This document shows, piece after piece, positions 1 to 11,004 of a stretch of 64,000 nt of DNA. The DNA is from Podospora bellae-mahoneyi (taxonomy: Eukaryota > Ascomycota > Sordariomycetes > Sordariales > Podosporaceae). The notes beneath the pieces are model-generated. The model saw only the letters and a program-made list of their open reading frames with translations, was not told the origin of the DNA and ran no database searches. The stretch's first letter is position 1; every line of letters begins with the position of its first letter. The stretch is from assembly GCF_035222275.1 (NCBI RefSeq), contig NC_085881.1, positions 1,364,001 to 1,428,000 of the forward strand. The letters are read 5' to 3'. The position numbers and the translations under genes were made by a program.

Positions 1-1292
1 ACTCTGAAAGGACCCTTGCAGCTGCACTCAGAGGAGTCAACACCGTGTGCGACGCCATCCAAGACCTGACTTTCTCTTCTCTGCCGAAGGAGAAAAGGGG
101 ATCAGCAGGTTTCCTGGCGGGGGATTCTATCTGCCCCAGACTGAGGAGCGCAGCCTGAGTCAGTGATACTGCGCATCCGGACCTATAGCAAATTGCTGCT
201 GTGTTTCCTGCAGCGCAGTCAGCCTCCGAGTAATTTCGAGCATCTACTCCTATTGATGGCCGTTTGCTGTTCAGAAATGATCACCAGGTCTGTTGACTGC
301 GGTCCTTATATGACTACAGATGGCAGCAAACTTGGTATGTGAACGCAAACAGTGCCATGACAGCCACGTCAAGCCACAAACAGGTTATATTCTCCGTTTG
401 TAGTGCGGTCTGGAGCCTTGCCGGTGAGGAGAAGTGCCAGGCGTACGTAATCTAGAGATATAAACATCGTGATACGCCGCTTGGCGACCAGAAGTTTCGC
501 GAATGTCAAAGTTTCCAGCTGACCGGTCACAACGACACCGATTGTTAACTAGATTACACAGTCATTGTCGTCCTACTGACTCTGAACAGGATCACGATCA
601 CAGCAATATCAATCAGACTTGGCGAGACGAACCATCATCCACCAGGCTAGGATTCGAGAGCAAACATTTTGACAATGAAGGCATAAGCCTTGTACCCAGC
701 AGACGGCTTGAAGCCTCGCCACGAGTCTCTACCCAAAACGCGGGTAGCCACGAGCTGATCAACACCTTGACTTGGATCGAGACAGCCGAATCAAGAATCT
801 ACAGTATACCATTTGGTCTCACCGCTGGGATTACATGTATTTTGAAAAGCGGGCCAGATAGGCTTGGACACGGCTACAGACAGTCAGGAGGAATAAGACA
901 AGACAATGAATCAGATCTTGTACCATGGGAGAACTGGCATACTTCTCCACTGTCTTGGATGGAAGGCCTATATCGTCACTATTTTGCCACACTCAATATC
1001 ACATCATCGAGGACACAGAGCGGCAGAGGCAATCAACAAAGGGGTCCTGTTCTCGGACAGCACGCGAGACATTCCAACGGTTCTACGTCTGACCAGGCCC
1101 ATGAGAAAAGTAAGCCGAGCTTCAACAATCACACTACATGATGCAAGGATGCGATCCAAACTAAAGGCAGTGTGCCTGTTTGCTCCACCAGGGCCGTTAC
1201 ATCCGTTTTCGACACGAGAATATCTCCAGCGCTGAGGAAGACTATGACGGGCTCAACGTGGTACATCAGTCTCTTCTGTCGTCGACGATGGG
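1..1292. other. Left-edge stretch without a supportable gene
   Basis: No reading frame here resembles a known family. A 212-codon plus-strand frame at 503-1141 has mixed, low-complexity-free composition but no recognisable motif, no flanking exon and no codon bias like the neighbours, so it is not called. The stretch probably holds the distal promoter of the secreted-protein gene that follows. Confidence 0.4.
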
Positions 1293-1299
1293 TATAAAA
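1293..1299 (+). promoter_or_regulatory. TATA-box-like element of the secreted protein gene
   Basis: A TATAAAA heptamer lies 81 bp upstream of the predicted start codon at 1380. The spacing fits a TATA box with a short 5' leader. Seen in sequence; function inferred. Confidence 0.4.
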
Positions 1300-1379
1300 T
1301 GCCCGTTGCTAACATGTCTCCCACAGTAAATCAACACCACACTCAGATCACCAACAAAGACAAGCAACACCACAACACC

Positions 1380-2464
1380 ATGCGTCACAGCAAAGCTTTC
1401 CTTCCCCTCTCTCTAGCCTCCCTAGGAGCAGCAGAGATAGTCGGCCAGTGGACAGCCTGGTCCCTCGCCCGCACCTGTACCCCTGAAGGCAGCTCCTGCA
1501 CCTACCACCTCGTCCTCGTCCCAGGTCCGGAATCCGATTTCATCACCTGCGACTGGACCGTCGACTCTACCAGTAACTTCAAACCCGCGTACCAAACCGA
1601 CTTTGTCGAAGCAAAATGCGGAGACAACCTTTCCCTAAACGGGGGCTGGAGCAGCATGGGGTTCATCACCATCGTGCCCACCGACAAAGCAGCCAATGTC
1701 TACGCCTTCTTCGACTTCACCGACGCCGAGCTCGCAGACGGGCAGGTTGCGTCATCAAGACAAAGACCTGCCTACCGAGTCGGCACTTTTGGCGAGAAGG
1801 AGCACCCTGACGTGGGGCTGGGTATGTCGAAAAAGATGGTGAGGAGACTAAGCCGTGGTGTTGTCCAGCAGCATGGCGGCTCCTTGTCAGCATCCAAACC
1901 GACAAAGGTAAAGAGGCGGGATATAACCATGAGTGATCAACTGCGAAAGCACATCTCGGCGATGTATGCCTCCAGCCAGCAGCTTCACGGGCCAAAGATC
2001 AACAACGGCCAGGAGAGACACCGCCTCGGCACCCGTAACGACAACCCAGAAACATGGCAAATCCACTCCCTCACCCGCCGTAAACCCTCCCACCCCCAAG
2101 TTTCCTCCCCCTAAGCTAACCCTGTTGCTTGTTCGCAGTAACCAACCACCTCCTCGACCAAACCCTGTTCACCTTCTCCCTTTACTCCAGCACTACCCTC
2201 CAGCTAGCAAACTGCAGCATCTCAATCCCGTCCGTAGAGCCAACCCACAGCTGGTACGGACAGCGCTGTGACAAGGATGGGAAGTTCAGTGTTGGGTGGG
2301 GGTACAAAGCAGATACTGACTCGGCCGTGATGACGGTTTGCGAGAGGGGACGGGGGATGGCTTGGTTCGGGTGGGATGGTGTTGCTGAGAGGGACCTAGA
2401 CCTGGTGGAGGTCAGGTTTGGGGATTCGAGGGGGGAGGTGGTGCATGAGACGGTTTGTACTTGA
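1380..2464 (+). CDS. Small cysteine-containing secreted protein, unknown function
   Basis: Start ATG 1380. The favoured model is exons 1380-1821 and 2139-2464, giving 255 aa. The N-terminus has a basic start and a hydrophobic core (FLPLSLASLGAA), read as a signal peptide. The mature part has about eight cysteines, including CTPEGSSC, a CDWTVD motif and a C-terminal VCT. No enzyme or binding family is recognised. The intron is ambiguous. The strong donor GTATGT at 1822 gives a 317-bp intron. A weaker donor at 2080 (GTAAAC) is in the same phase and gives a 59-bp intron and a protein 86 residues longer. The acceptor at 2138 has a GCTAAC branch-like site 20 bp upstream. The gene is convergent with RFC4. 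A role outside the cell is inferred only from the signal peptide. Confidence 0.6.
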
Positions 2465-2792
2465 TTTTTTTGGGGTGGTAATGTCTTCGCTGGGAGGGAT
2501 TTGTCGGGGCTGGGAATAATGATAATTAGTTGCCTTGAGATATTGTTTTAGCAAACAACACTTTTGCTTGTTGACATTTATAAAGTGAAAAGAAGGAGGT
2601 TGTTGTTGTTGTCTGCTCAGGTTGTACACCTGTACTTACAAAATTACACATCACATTTTGTTCGCCTTCCAAAGTAGGTACATCACGTGTAATAAAACCA
2701 CCCTCCAAACATGTCCCCCTTGCCGTGCGCCAAATTTTCCACGCCCCAAAACTCCATGGAACAAATAATTCTCGGGTATCTATCTGCCTCCC
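2465..2792. other. Convergent 3' intergenic region
   Basis: About 330 bp between the stop codons of the secreted protein gene and RFC4. It is moderately AT-rich and presumably carries both 3' UTRs. No further feature is seen. Confidence 0.5.
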
Positions 2793-3926
2793 CTACCTCC
2801 TCTCAAACCTCTTCGGATCCATATTCAACCTACACAACCTCACCACACACCCACTCAATTGCAGTAGCGTCTGCACCCCCTCCAAAACCTTCATATGCGT
2901 AAACCCAATCTCCTTGATAAACTCCAACTTGCTATGCTCGCTCAACGTCTCAATTGTCTTGGTCACCCTAAACATTGTCGAGATAATATCATGACTGCTG
3001 TACCCCAAATCCCACAGCTCCCTCAACGTGTCAAGCGCCGAGTCCACATTCCCCTCATAACAAGCCTTGAGCATAGCCTGCACTTTGATCGGGTGAGGAC
3101 TGTCGACAACCTTGAAGACATTGTCCCCCGAGACAAACCCGAACCCAGCCCACGTCGATTGCAGGTTGTTGATCGCCTGGCGCATATCCCCTTCCGCACT
3201 AAACACCAACGCCGCGAGGCCATCCTCACTGAACTTGACACCTTCCGCATCGATGATTTGCAAGAGGCGTTTGACGACTTGCTCGTCTGTTAATTTCGCA
3301 TAGCGAAGAATGGCGCAGCGCGACTGGAGGGGTTCGATGATTTTGTTGCTTTGGTTGCAGGCGAAGGCGAACCTCGTCGTATTGCTGTAAATCTCCATCG
3401 TCCGTCTCAACGCCTGCTGGGCACCGCTCGTCATGCTATCCGCTTCGTCCAAGATGACAAGTTTATGTCTCCCTTGCGGGAGGGTCACCTTCTTCTGCGC
3501 AAACCCCTTGATACGCTGCCTCACAACATCAATACCTCTCTCGTCAGAGGCGTTGAGTTCAAGCACGGCTTCTTTGTAGGCGTCCCCGAGGAGTTGGCGG
3601 GCTAGACACAAGACGGAGGTGGTCTTACCAATGCCGGGCATGCCAGAGATGATTACGTGGGGCATGTTGCCGTCGCGGGCGATGATCTTGAGGCGCTCGA
3701 TGGTCTCGGTGTTGCCTACTACGTCGTCGAGGAATACGGGGCGGTATTTTTCGACCCTGGGGGGTTAGCATGTTAGCCATTTGAAAGGATAGAGAAGGGA
3801 GAATTCGGAGACATACCACGGGAGCTCGTAGGTTGGGTTGCCACTGGGGTTGGCTGTCTGGGCTTTGTAGGCTGCGGTGGAGGACTCCCCGTTGGCTTCC
3901 GGCTTTTTTGTCGTTGCGGCTGGCAT
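2793..3926 (-). CDS. RFC4: Replication factor C subunit 4 (clamp loader small subunit)
   Basis: Exons on the minus strand: 3926-3817 and 3756-2793, 357 aa, with one 60-bp intron (donor GTATGT, acceptor CCAG). The product is a small subunit of the RFC clamp loader, which opens PCNA and loads it on primed DNA in the nucleus. Visible motifs in order: the RFC box ELPWVEKYRP near residue 35, Walker [10 protein letters not shown], Walker B LDEAD, sensor-type NQSNKI with the arginine-finger context PLQSRC, and the C-terminal collar helices. Length and sequence match yeast Rfc4 (human RFC2) over the whole protein. The start at 3926 is the first ATG ahead of the conserved core. A TTTTCAG acceptor-like site about 85 bp upstream suggests a 5' UTR intron. 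MluI boxes lie just upstream. Confidence 0.96.
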
Positions 3927-4094
3927 CTTGGCTGTGGTGTTTTTGTCGGTCTCGACTTGCTGGACTTTCGGTGAGCTCTTGAGTTTTTCGGCAGTTGTGT
4001 AGCAGGTGATTTGTGCTGAAAAGTCAAGGGTTGTCGGCGACGTTCGACTTTTGGAGGTTGAAGCCAGCTGTGGGATTGAATTGCTGATTGGGAG

Positions 4095-4105
4095 ACGCGA
4101 CGCGT
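4095..4105. promoter_or_regulatory. Tandem MluI cell-cycle boxes upstream of RFC4
   Basis: ACGCG at 4095-4099 is directly followed by ACGCGT at 4100-4105, about 170 bp upstream of the RFC4 start. MCB elements are bound by MBF (Mbp1/Swi6-type) and drive G1/S transcription of replication genes in yeasts. The match is seen directly; binding in this organism is inferred. Confidence 0.55.
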
Positions 4106-4147
4106 TTGAACCGCGTTAGCTTAAAGTGGTTTTTCAAGATGCAGGTA

Positions 4148-4160
4148 AACCCTAACCCTT
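4148..4160. promoter_or_regulatory. Telobox-like element upstream of RFC4
   Basis: Two consecutive CCCTAA-type units lie about 220 bp upstream of the RFC4 start. Isolated teloboxes near fungal promoters can be bound by Tbf1/TRF-like Myb proteins. It is far too short to be an internal telomere array. Confidence 0.35.
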
Positions 4161-4289
4161 GACCCCTTAGTTCACCACCAGGCAGCAACAATGGACAATA
4201 GATCTTGGAAGCAGCCATGGTATGTTCATTCTCATTTATTTACATTATATGGTATAGGTCTCGATTTCTAGATGTATAGGTTCTTGCAT

Positions 4290-5851
4290 TTATGTGCGGT
4301 AGTCACCGTTGATGGTACTATCCAGGTCAGCCGATATCAGTGCCTGAGAAGACAAGGGAAACTCACATGTACTCATGACTGTAGTCGCAGGTCCAGTAAG
4401 TGGCTTGCTTGTCGCCAGTTCCGAGCCTGACCAAAATCTCAAGATCCTCGAGCTCCAAAATCTCAGCAGCTCTCGCCTATAAATTGTTAGTGAGCCCTTC
4501 CCAATTCATGAACTCAGTCAACTCACCTCATCAACCTGCTCAGGCTCTCCGTTCACCAACAGCTTGAGCTCAGCAGTGCCATCCGTGGGCACGAACGAGA
4601 CATTGGTCTTCTCAGGGACAATCTCAGGAACATCGTTGATGGGCTCGCTAGGCTCGGAAATCAGGGAGTAGCCGGTGGCGCACAGAATGCGGCCCCTATC
4701 AATGTTTTGTCAGTTTTGTCGTCACATTCCAAACAGACTGAGGAAACGTACCAGTTTGCATCCTTGCCATACAAGGCAGTCTTGACAAGTGGCGATCTCG
4801 CAATGGTGCTCGCAATCTTCCGAGCGGCCTCCTCGCTAGCGGAATCCACCACCTTGATTGTCACAAACTTGGTAGCACCCTCACCATCACGCACAATCAA
4901 CTGCGCCAACTCTGTAGAGAACTTGGTGAGAACCTCACGGAAGGCCTCATAATCAGGTGTGCCCTCCACAACCTCCTTTCCTCCAGCCATACCGTTGGCC
5001 AACAGCGCAACAGTGTCGTTGGTCGACGTGTCACCGTCAATGGTGATGCTGTTGAAGGAACGGTCGACGGCGTGCTTGAGAACCGATGGAAGAGCCGACG
5101 ACGAGATAGGGGCATCCGTGGCAATAACACCCAAAAGGGTGGCCATGTTGGGGTGAATCATGCCCGCTCCCTTGGTGGTACCCGCTATCCTATACTCCAC
5201 GCCTGGCGAGGAGGGCAAAGTAAAAGTGCGGGAGATGAGCTTGGGGAAGGTATCAGTGGTGCAGATGGCCTTGGCCATGGTGAGCCAGTGCTCGTGGGAC
5301 CCGCCCAAAGCACTGTGGGCCTTTGGCACGTTGTTGATGATCTTGTCGATGGGCAGCCTCTGTCCGATGACACCAGTGCTCATGACAATGGTGCTATCAC
5401 TCTGACCGAGGCACTTGTCAGCCGCCTGAGCCATCTTGGCGGCATCCTCCAAACCACCCTTTCCAGTGACGGCATTGGCGCATCCCGAGTTGATGACCAC
5501 CCCCTGGATGCCCTTATTTCCCTTCTTTTGCAACAGAGCACGGCTGAAAGTGACGGGGGCGGCCTGAAACTTGTTCTTGGTGAAGACGGCGGCGGCAGCA
5601 CATGGTACTTCGGATGTCAAGAGAGCGAGATCTGGTTTTGTTGTGTTGCTGGGCTTAACTCCAACGATGGTGCCTGACACCTGGAAGCCGAGGGGGTATG
5701 TGCCTGAGGTTGGGATGTACTTCTTCTTGGCCGCGGGGATGGAGCTGGACGGGGCAGAATAAGCTCGGGATGGGATGTGAGAAAAGGACCGAACCAATTG
5801 AGCTTTAGGTTGCCTCAATTGGCTCAACGCACATCGACTGAAGCCCACCAT
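4290..5851 (-). CDS. ARG7: Mitochondrial glutamate N-acetyltransferase / ornithine acetyltransferase (ArgJ family)
   Basis: Minus-strand exons 5851-4752, 4695-4527, 4476-4367 and 4317-4290, 468 aa. The bifunctional enzyme moves the acetyl group from N-acetylornithine to glutamate, making ornithine and closing the acetyl cycle of arginine synthesis in the mitochondrial matrix. Residues 1-35 are rich in Arg and Ser with no acidic residues, a typical import signal. The autocleavage motif [16 protein letters not shown] lies at 226-241; the precursor is cut between Ala237 and Thr238, the nucleophile. [13 protein letters not shown] at 121-133 is the oxyanion-hole region. An in-frame upstream Met at 6037 would add 62 residues ahead of the targeting peptide, so the internal ATG at 5851 is preferred. 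The last coding exon is only 28 bp. It shares a divergent promoter with the Derlin gene. Confidence 0.95.
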
Positions 5852-6640
5852 GACTGTTTCCGGTTTCAAAATGAAGGGGTACGGAGGGGAGATGTGAAGA
5901 GCCGGGCACCTATGGTCGATGGGGTTGCGTGAGATCTTATCAAAGCAGTGAGAGCCCACCGCCGAGGTTTGGAAAATATCTAGGGCGGCGGTACCGGAGC
6001 TGGGTCCAGACAGCACAACAAGATGGAATTGCCGCAAGAACGATGATGCCAGTCTCTAGTATAACACCAGAAACATAAGATAGTTGAGAAAAACAATGAG
6101 ATACTCTGAATTTTGGACAGCAGCCATGAAAATCTCTTTATACCACCCCTCAATTGAGTCACTCTTTCAAGACCCTGACGACCAGAGCTCCGGTTTGGAA
6201 AATGATTATCGATAACTGCACCGTCGCTTCAGTGCTCTAGCCACAGTGCCCTCCACGCGGCTGGGCCCCCACCAAACGGGTGCCGAGCCGGGCCGGGCTG
6301 TGGCTCCAGCTCTCGTTCCCCACCAAAGCCAACGACCTCCATAAAAGGATTTCATATTGGTGCAACTTTCCTCCATCTTCCATTCCCTCTCAAGCTCCAA
6401 AAAAGACACGAATCACATTTCGTGCCTTGTTGGAGCCGCATCATCACTTTCCCAGCCCGCTGGGGCTTTCTTTCCTTTCTCCTCCCTCTTCCCATTCACA
6501 ACCTCCTCCCTCCCCCACCACTTGCAGATCATGCCCCTTGCGTTTTGAGTTTACGACCCGGAGAGCTTCATTTGAAAATTGGAAGTCGCTCTTCTTTTCT
6601 TTGTTCACACATCACTTCTCTCCACCACACCACCGCCACC
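5852..6640. other. Divergent promoter region between ARG7 and the Derlin gene
   Basis: About 790 bp separate the two start codons. It contains one AP-1/CPC1 type site at 6155-6161 and a pyrimidine-rich leader before the Derlin ATG. No extra gene is supported. Confidence 0.5.
6155..6161. promoter_or_regulatory. CPC1/Gcn4-type site upstream of ARG7
   Basis: A perfect TGAGTCA heptamer lies about 305 bp upstream of the ARG7 start. Gcn4 and its filamentous orthologue CPC1 bind this palindrome and induce amino-acid biosynthetic genes under starvation. The motif is seen; regulation is inferred from the pathway. Confidence 0.5.
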
Positions 6641-7740
6641 ATGTCGGACGCGATGGATGCCTACTGGCAGTTACAGCCATTGGCGCGAACACTCGCGACC
6701 GCCATCTTCGTCACGTCGATTGGAGGGCATCTGGGATTGATCCCAACGGGCTGGTTGTTCTTCCACTCCTCGCTGGCCATCTTCCATATGCCACCTCAGA
6801 TTTGGCGGTTCCTCACCACCTTTCTGTTGAGTGGTCCCCAGCTGGGCATCATCTTGGATCCCTACTTCGTCTACCAGTATCTCAGCCAGATCGAGTCCGG
6901 GAACCCCAAATTCCAACGGAAGGAGGAGGTTCTCTGGTACCTCATAACGGTCAGCGGCTTCATCTTGGTAGGTCCCTCTCTTTGCGCATTCTGCTCTCTT
7001 CACACAACACACAACGCAAAACACCCTCGAATTATCTGCCCGCATAGTGCTATCTCCCCCAACTATAGCGGTTCCTGGAATCGAGGAAGATCACCCTCGT
7101 ATCTCGGCCGGCCCTCTTTCGCTTTACGGGTCGGTTCGCGGTGCGGGCATGGTGGGATGCCATGGATGACCCGAGCATACTCAATATGTTCGGTGTGGTT
7201 TTTACGGCGCCCTACATTTTTTCACCTGGGGAAATTCGACTTATGTTGCCCGACATCGTAAACGGACAGCTAACCGTAAACACATAGCTGTTCACCCAGT
7301 GTTTCCTGGGCTTCCAGCCTTTTCTCATCAGCGCCTTGATTATTGCTCTATGCTACACGGGTTCGCAAGATTCGCGCGGCATGAAGGCCAACTTTTTCTT
7401 TTTCACCGTGCCAGCCCAGCTTGTTCCGTATTGCATGCTCGGCATGTCCGTCATCATGAACCCTGCCGCTCTGCCCCAACAGATTTGTGGTATCTTGGCC
7501 GCCCATCTTCACGACTTCTTAGTACGCACCTGGCCCGAGTTTGGAGGCGGTAGAAATTGGTTGGCCACTCCAGCATTCGTGTCTCGACTCGTCACCACGC
7601 CGAGAATTCTCCAACGCGAGTACGGCACCGGATTTCGCCCACGGACCCAGACGTCGGGCAGTTCTACGGGGGCCTCCGCCGGCTCCGGGCCACTTCCCGA
7701 CTCCTGGAAGACAAGGGGAACTGGCCATCGGCTGGGTTAA
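6641..7740 (+). CDS. DER1: Derlin (Der1-like) ER membrane protein
   Basis: Exons 6641-6967 and 7288-7740, 259 aa. Derlins are rhomboid-like pseudoproteases of the ER membrane that help retrotranslocate misfolded proteins for degradation. Evidence: the family WR motif in PPQIWRFLTTF near residue 55 after the first membrane helix, the following loop SGNPKF, then hydrophobic helices ISALIIALCY and FFFFTVPAQLVPYCML, the QDSRGMKANFF segment, and a tail IWPEFGGGRN-like (here RTWPEFGGGRN). The 320-bp intron is long for this window. It reads through in the exon 1 frame for most of its length, so retained or cryptic exons inside it cannot be excluded. The acceptor at 7287 has a clear GCTAACC branch site. 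The tail after residue 215 is Ser/Gly-rich and probably cytosolic. Confidence 0.85.
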
Positions 7741-8861
7741 GGGATAGAAGACGGGGATTGTACGAATACAAAATAATATTAGACTAGTTCATGTCCTGTG
7801 GCTCATTCAGGGGTGTTATCACGTCCGTTGTTTGAGTGCCGATAGTAGTGCTGATAGTCGTGCCTGTGTTCCTTGATACTCGAGAGATGAAGCCCGAGTT
7901 ATGCCTGATACCTGTTTTTCTAAAGATGTAGCAGCGCAGGCTCGGCTGTATGTCGAGACACTCAGACTTTGATGGAGTCTTTTTTTGTTCTGAGACAAGG
8001 ACGCCTGTTGGTTGTCCAAAAACAAAAAAACAAAAATACAATAATAGTTAAAATCACTTAGCATGCCCACGGTAGAGAACTTGCTTGTGTGAGGCCGTCA
8101 ACCGGAGATTTCGTGATAGACTTGCTGCCAAAGACCGGTCTTGGGCTGTTCTCATTGGCAAAAAGGAGGGAATGAGTGGGTGGTGATGTCAGGTTGTAAA
8201 AGCAAAAGGCACGAAAAAAGTGAAGCGAAGCTTGGGACCCTTCTTGCCCATACGACTAATGACCCCGGTGAGCTATGCCTGCTCGGGCCTTTCCTCAGGT
8301 CGGCTTGCCAAACACAGCCACCATGGATGCTTCCCATCACCCAGTCGCATCCTTGGGGAGCACCGACCCGGCCAGACGTTTCACTGTTAACCCCATTTGA
8401 GCTACTTCGCTGGAACAAGGGGGGAGGGAGGATGTATATATGGTGTGGATGTTTGTTGGTGACTGTGGGGGGGGAGGGGTTGAGTGTTTGCTTGGATCAA
8501 GGCAAACAGATGATGGTTAGATATGAAAGATGATTCTGTGGGTGGTTCTTGGGCGCGTCTCTTGTGAGGATAACGCCTTCAAGTCAGGTATTATTTCTCA
8601 ATACAAGGCAGGCATATATACACCTTCCCTGCGAGCTCCATTCATACATACTCAGCAAAGTAAAAAGATGACCGCACTCTTGCCATTCTTCCATCCATTG
8701 GTATCTCTCAATAGTCAACGAAAACTTCAAAAATGCATCCCGATTTTGTCCACCCCTTGTCTCTCCCCCCCAAAGAAAAAAAACGCCATCATAACGCCCG
8801 CCATATAATTCCCATCCATATGCCGATAAAAGAAACACACACCCCTCCATCATTACCCCCC
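7741..8861. other. Convergent intergenic region, no gene seen
   Basis: About 1.1 kb between the Derlin and LOC1 stop codons. Frames here are short with no family resemblance. It presumably contains 3' UTRs. Confidence 0.5.
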
Positions 8862-9555
8862 CTACTCGGCCGCAAAAGAAACACTCTTCTTCTTCGTCCT
8901 CCCCGCCTTGGTACCCCTCAAAACAGCCTCCTTGACAATCTTATCCTCCTCCTCATCCTCCTTTTTCGTCTTCTCCCCATCACCCCTCTTCCTCTTCTTC
9001 CTCATCAACTCCTTCGTCTCATCCAGCTTAGCCTTCCTCTCCTGCTCCTTCTTCTCCGCCTCTGCTTTGCGCGCCTCGCGAATCTCCTCCATTTGGCGGG
9101 CCTTGATTAACTTGGACTCGATCTGGCCTTCTTTCTCGGCTTGGACTATGGCTAGGATTGTGGACATTGATTCCTACATGTTTTTTTTTTCATTAGCCCA
9201 GGGGGGAATAGGGGAGGGGGGATTGGGGGGAGGGAAGGGGGGAACGCACCCTATCATCAACAAAAACCTTCCCCTTCTTCTTCCCTTTGGGCTTGGTCAC
9301 CCCAACGGGGGTGATCATATTCAGCTCTGGTATCCCTAGCTCTTTTTCGGTGTAGACGCGGGGTTTCTTTTTGCGGTCTTGGCCGAAGTTGGGTTTGGAC
9401 TTTTGTTCTTTGGAGGGGATTTTGCCTTTGGGGGCACCCTTGCCGCCTGAGGGTTTCTTCACGCCGGATGAAGAGGATCGTTTTGGGCCGGAAGAGGAGG
9501 AGGAAGATTTGGAGCCGGCGGCGTGTTTGTTTTTTATTGTTCGGGTTGGTGCCAT
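8862..9555 (-). CDS. LOC1: Loc1-like 60S ribosome assembly / mRNA localisation protein
   Basis: Minus-strand exons 9555-9250 and 9173-8862, 205 aa, close to yeast Loc1 (204 aa). Loc1 is a nucleolar RNA-binding factor for 60S subunit assembly and, in yeast, ASH1 mRNA localisation. The first 50 residues are Lys/Ser-rich and disordered. The conserved block [18 protein letters not shown], then [12 protein letters not shown], lines up with the Loc1 core. Exon 2 is a charged helix ([17 protein letters not shown]) followed by Lys/Glu runs, and the protein ends KKSVSFAAE, like the yeast KVSFAQ end. The assignment is by this order of short motifs. It is divergent from HIS3 with a 412-bp shared spacer. 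Confidence 0.85.
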
Positions 9556-9967
9556 TGTTATTGTCGGGGGGTTGGTGAATTGGGGGGGGTTGGTTGGTAG
9601 GGAATGGATTTGTCGGTGGTGGTGGTGGTGGTGATGATGCGCGCAGGGCACAAAGGTGGTCTGGAAATTTTTGGAATTGAGAGCATGGGCAGGGCCTTAT
9701 CGGAGCTGGGGGAGGTTGCTTATCGGTTTGATGGGTTGGAGAACAGGGGGGTGTTCCGGCAGGCAAAAATGGTTGAAAAAGTGGCGGGAAGTTCGTTCGT
9801 TGGAATTTTTGGCGGGGTTAATTTAGCTGGGATTTATCTTATCGGTTTGTTGGTCAGTCATCGACTTGGTTGCGCTCGCGGAAGTAGAAGGTATTCGCGG
9901 CAACACTTGAAAGTAGGCATTTACAAGGGTCTTTTTTCGAGTAAGAAAGTATACAACCGATCACAAA
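9556..9967. other. Divergent LOC1/HIS3 promoter region
   Basis: A 412-bp spacer between two start codons. A TGACTGA sequence (reverse strand, near 9853-9860) differs by one base from the CPC1/Gcn4 site and is a weak candidate for HIS3 control. No perfect TGASTCA is present. Confidence 0.4.
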
Positions 9968-10712
9968 ATGGCTACTGCTGAACACCCTCCCCGCTGGGCC
10001 GCTTTTGCGCGCGACACCAACGAGACCAAGATCCAGCTTTCGCTGAATCTCGACGGCGGGCGCTTCCACCCAGACACCGACGCCCGTCTCTTCAAGGGCC
10101 AGGACCACGCCAGCCAGACGAGCAAGTCGCAGACCATCAGCATCAACACCGGCATTGGTTTCTTGGACCACATGCTTCACGCCCTGTCCAAGCATGCGGG
10201 CTGGAGTCTGGCGCTGAACTGCAAGGGTGATTTGCACAGTTAGTCACCCCCCCCCTACTCAAAGGGAACTTTTTCTGATTTTAAAATGTTTCAAAACAGT
10301 CGATGACCACCACACGGCCGAAGACGTCTGCATCGCCCTCGGATACGCCTTTGCCCAAGCCCTCGGCACCCCCGTCGGCATCAAGCGCTTCGGCTTCGCC
10401 TACTGCCCCCTCGACGAGGCCCTCAGCAGAGCCGTGGTCGACATCTCTAACAGACCGCACAGCGTTATCGACTTGGGACTCAAGCGCGAGAAGATTGGGG
10501 ATCTGAGCACCGAGATGATCCCTCACTGCATGCAAAGCTTCGCGCAGGCGGCGCGCATCACGCTGCATGTGGATGTGATTAGGGGGGATAATGACCACCA
10601 CAGGGCCGAGAGCGCGTTCAAGGCGCTGGCGGTGGCGATTAGGGAGGCTATTTCGAGGGTTGCTGGGAAGGAGGGGGAGGTGCCTAGTACTAAGGGGACG
10701 TTGAGTGTTTAA
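9968..10712 (+). CDS. HIS3: Imidazoleglycerol-phosphate dehydratase
   Basis: Exons 9968-10238 and 10300-10712, 227 aa, with one 61-bp intron. The enzyme dehydrates imidazole glycerol phosphate to imidazole acetol phosphate, a middle step of histidine synthesis in the cytosol. Both pseudo-symmetric halves with metal-binding histidines are visible: [17 protein letters not shown] near residue 60, [14 protein letters not shown] right after the intron, HCMQSFAQ, and [15 protein letters not shown] near the end. The intron splits LH|IDDHHT, inside the first metal site. Length is normal for a fungal monofunctional IGPD (about 220 aa). The stop is followed by a T/A-rich 3' region. Confidence 0.97.
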
Positions 10713-11004
10713 ATTCAGGTGTATATCATGTTATAAAAGCGAGCATAAGAAATGGAGTTTTTTGTTCTTGGTTTTGAAAGGGCTGGCAGCTGGGAACTGC
10801 GCAGACAAAGAAGGACAGGGAGGAAACCAAAAAAATGTGCAGAAAAAATAAGTAGAATTGAACAAGATTCTCCATTCAAAAAAATGCCTTGAAAAAAAAA
10901 AGGTCGTCCTGAATTTCACACGATTTTAGCTCTTCGACGGTTGCGACGGCCTTGGGGCCCCACCATTTGGCGGGAGTGGTGTGATGGATTGATGTTGGAC
11001 GAAA

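Noticed and set aside
503-1141. A 212-codon plus-strand frame near the left edge
   Set aside because: No motif, no splice partner and an odd composition; not enough to call a gene.
4148-4160. CCCTAA units as an internal telomere
   Set aside because: Only about two units, close to a promoter; a telobox is the simpler reading.
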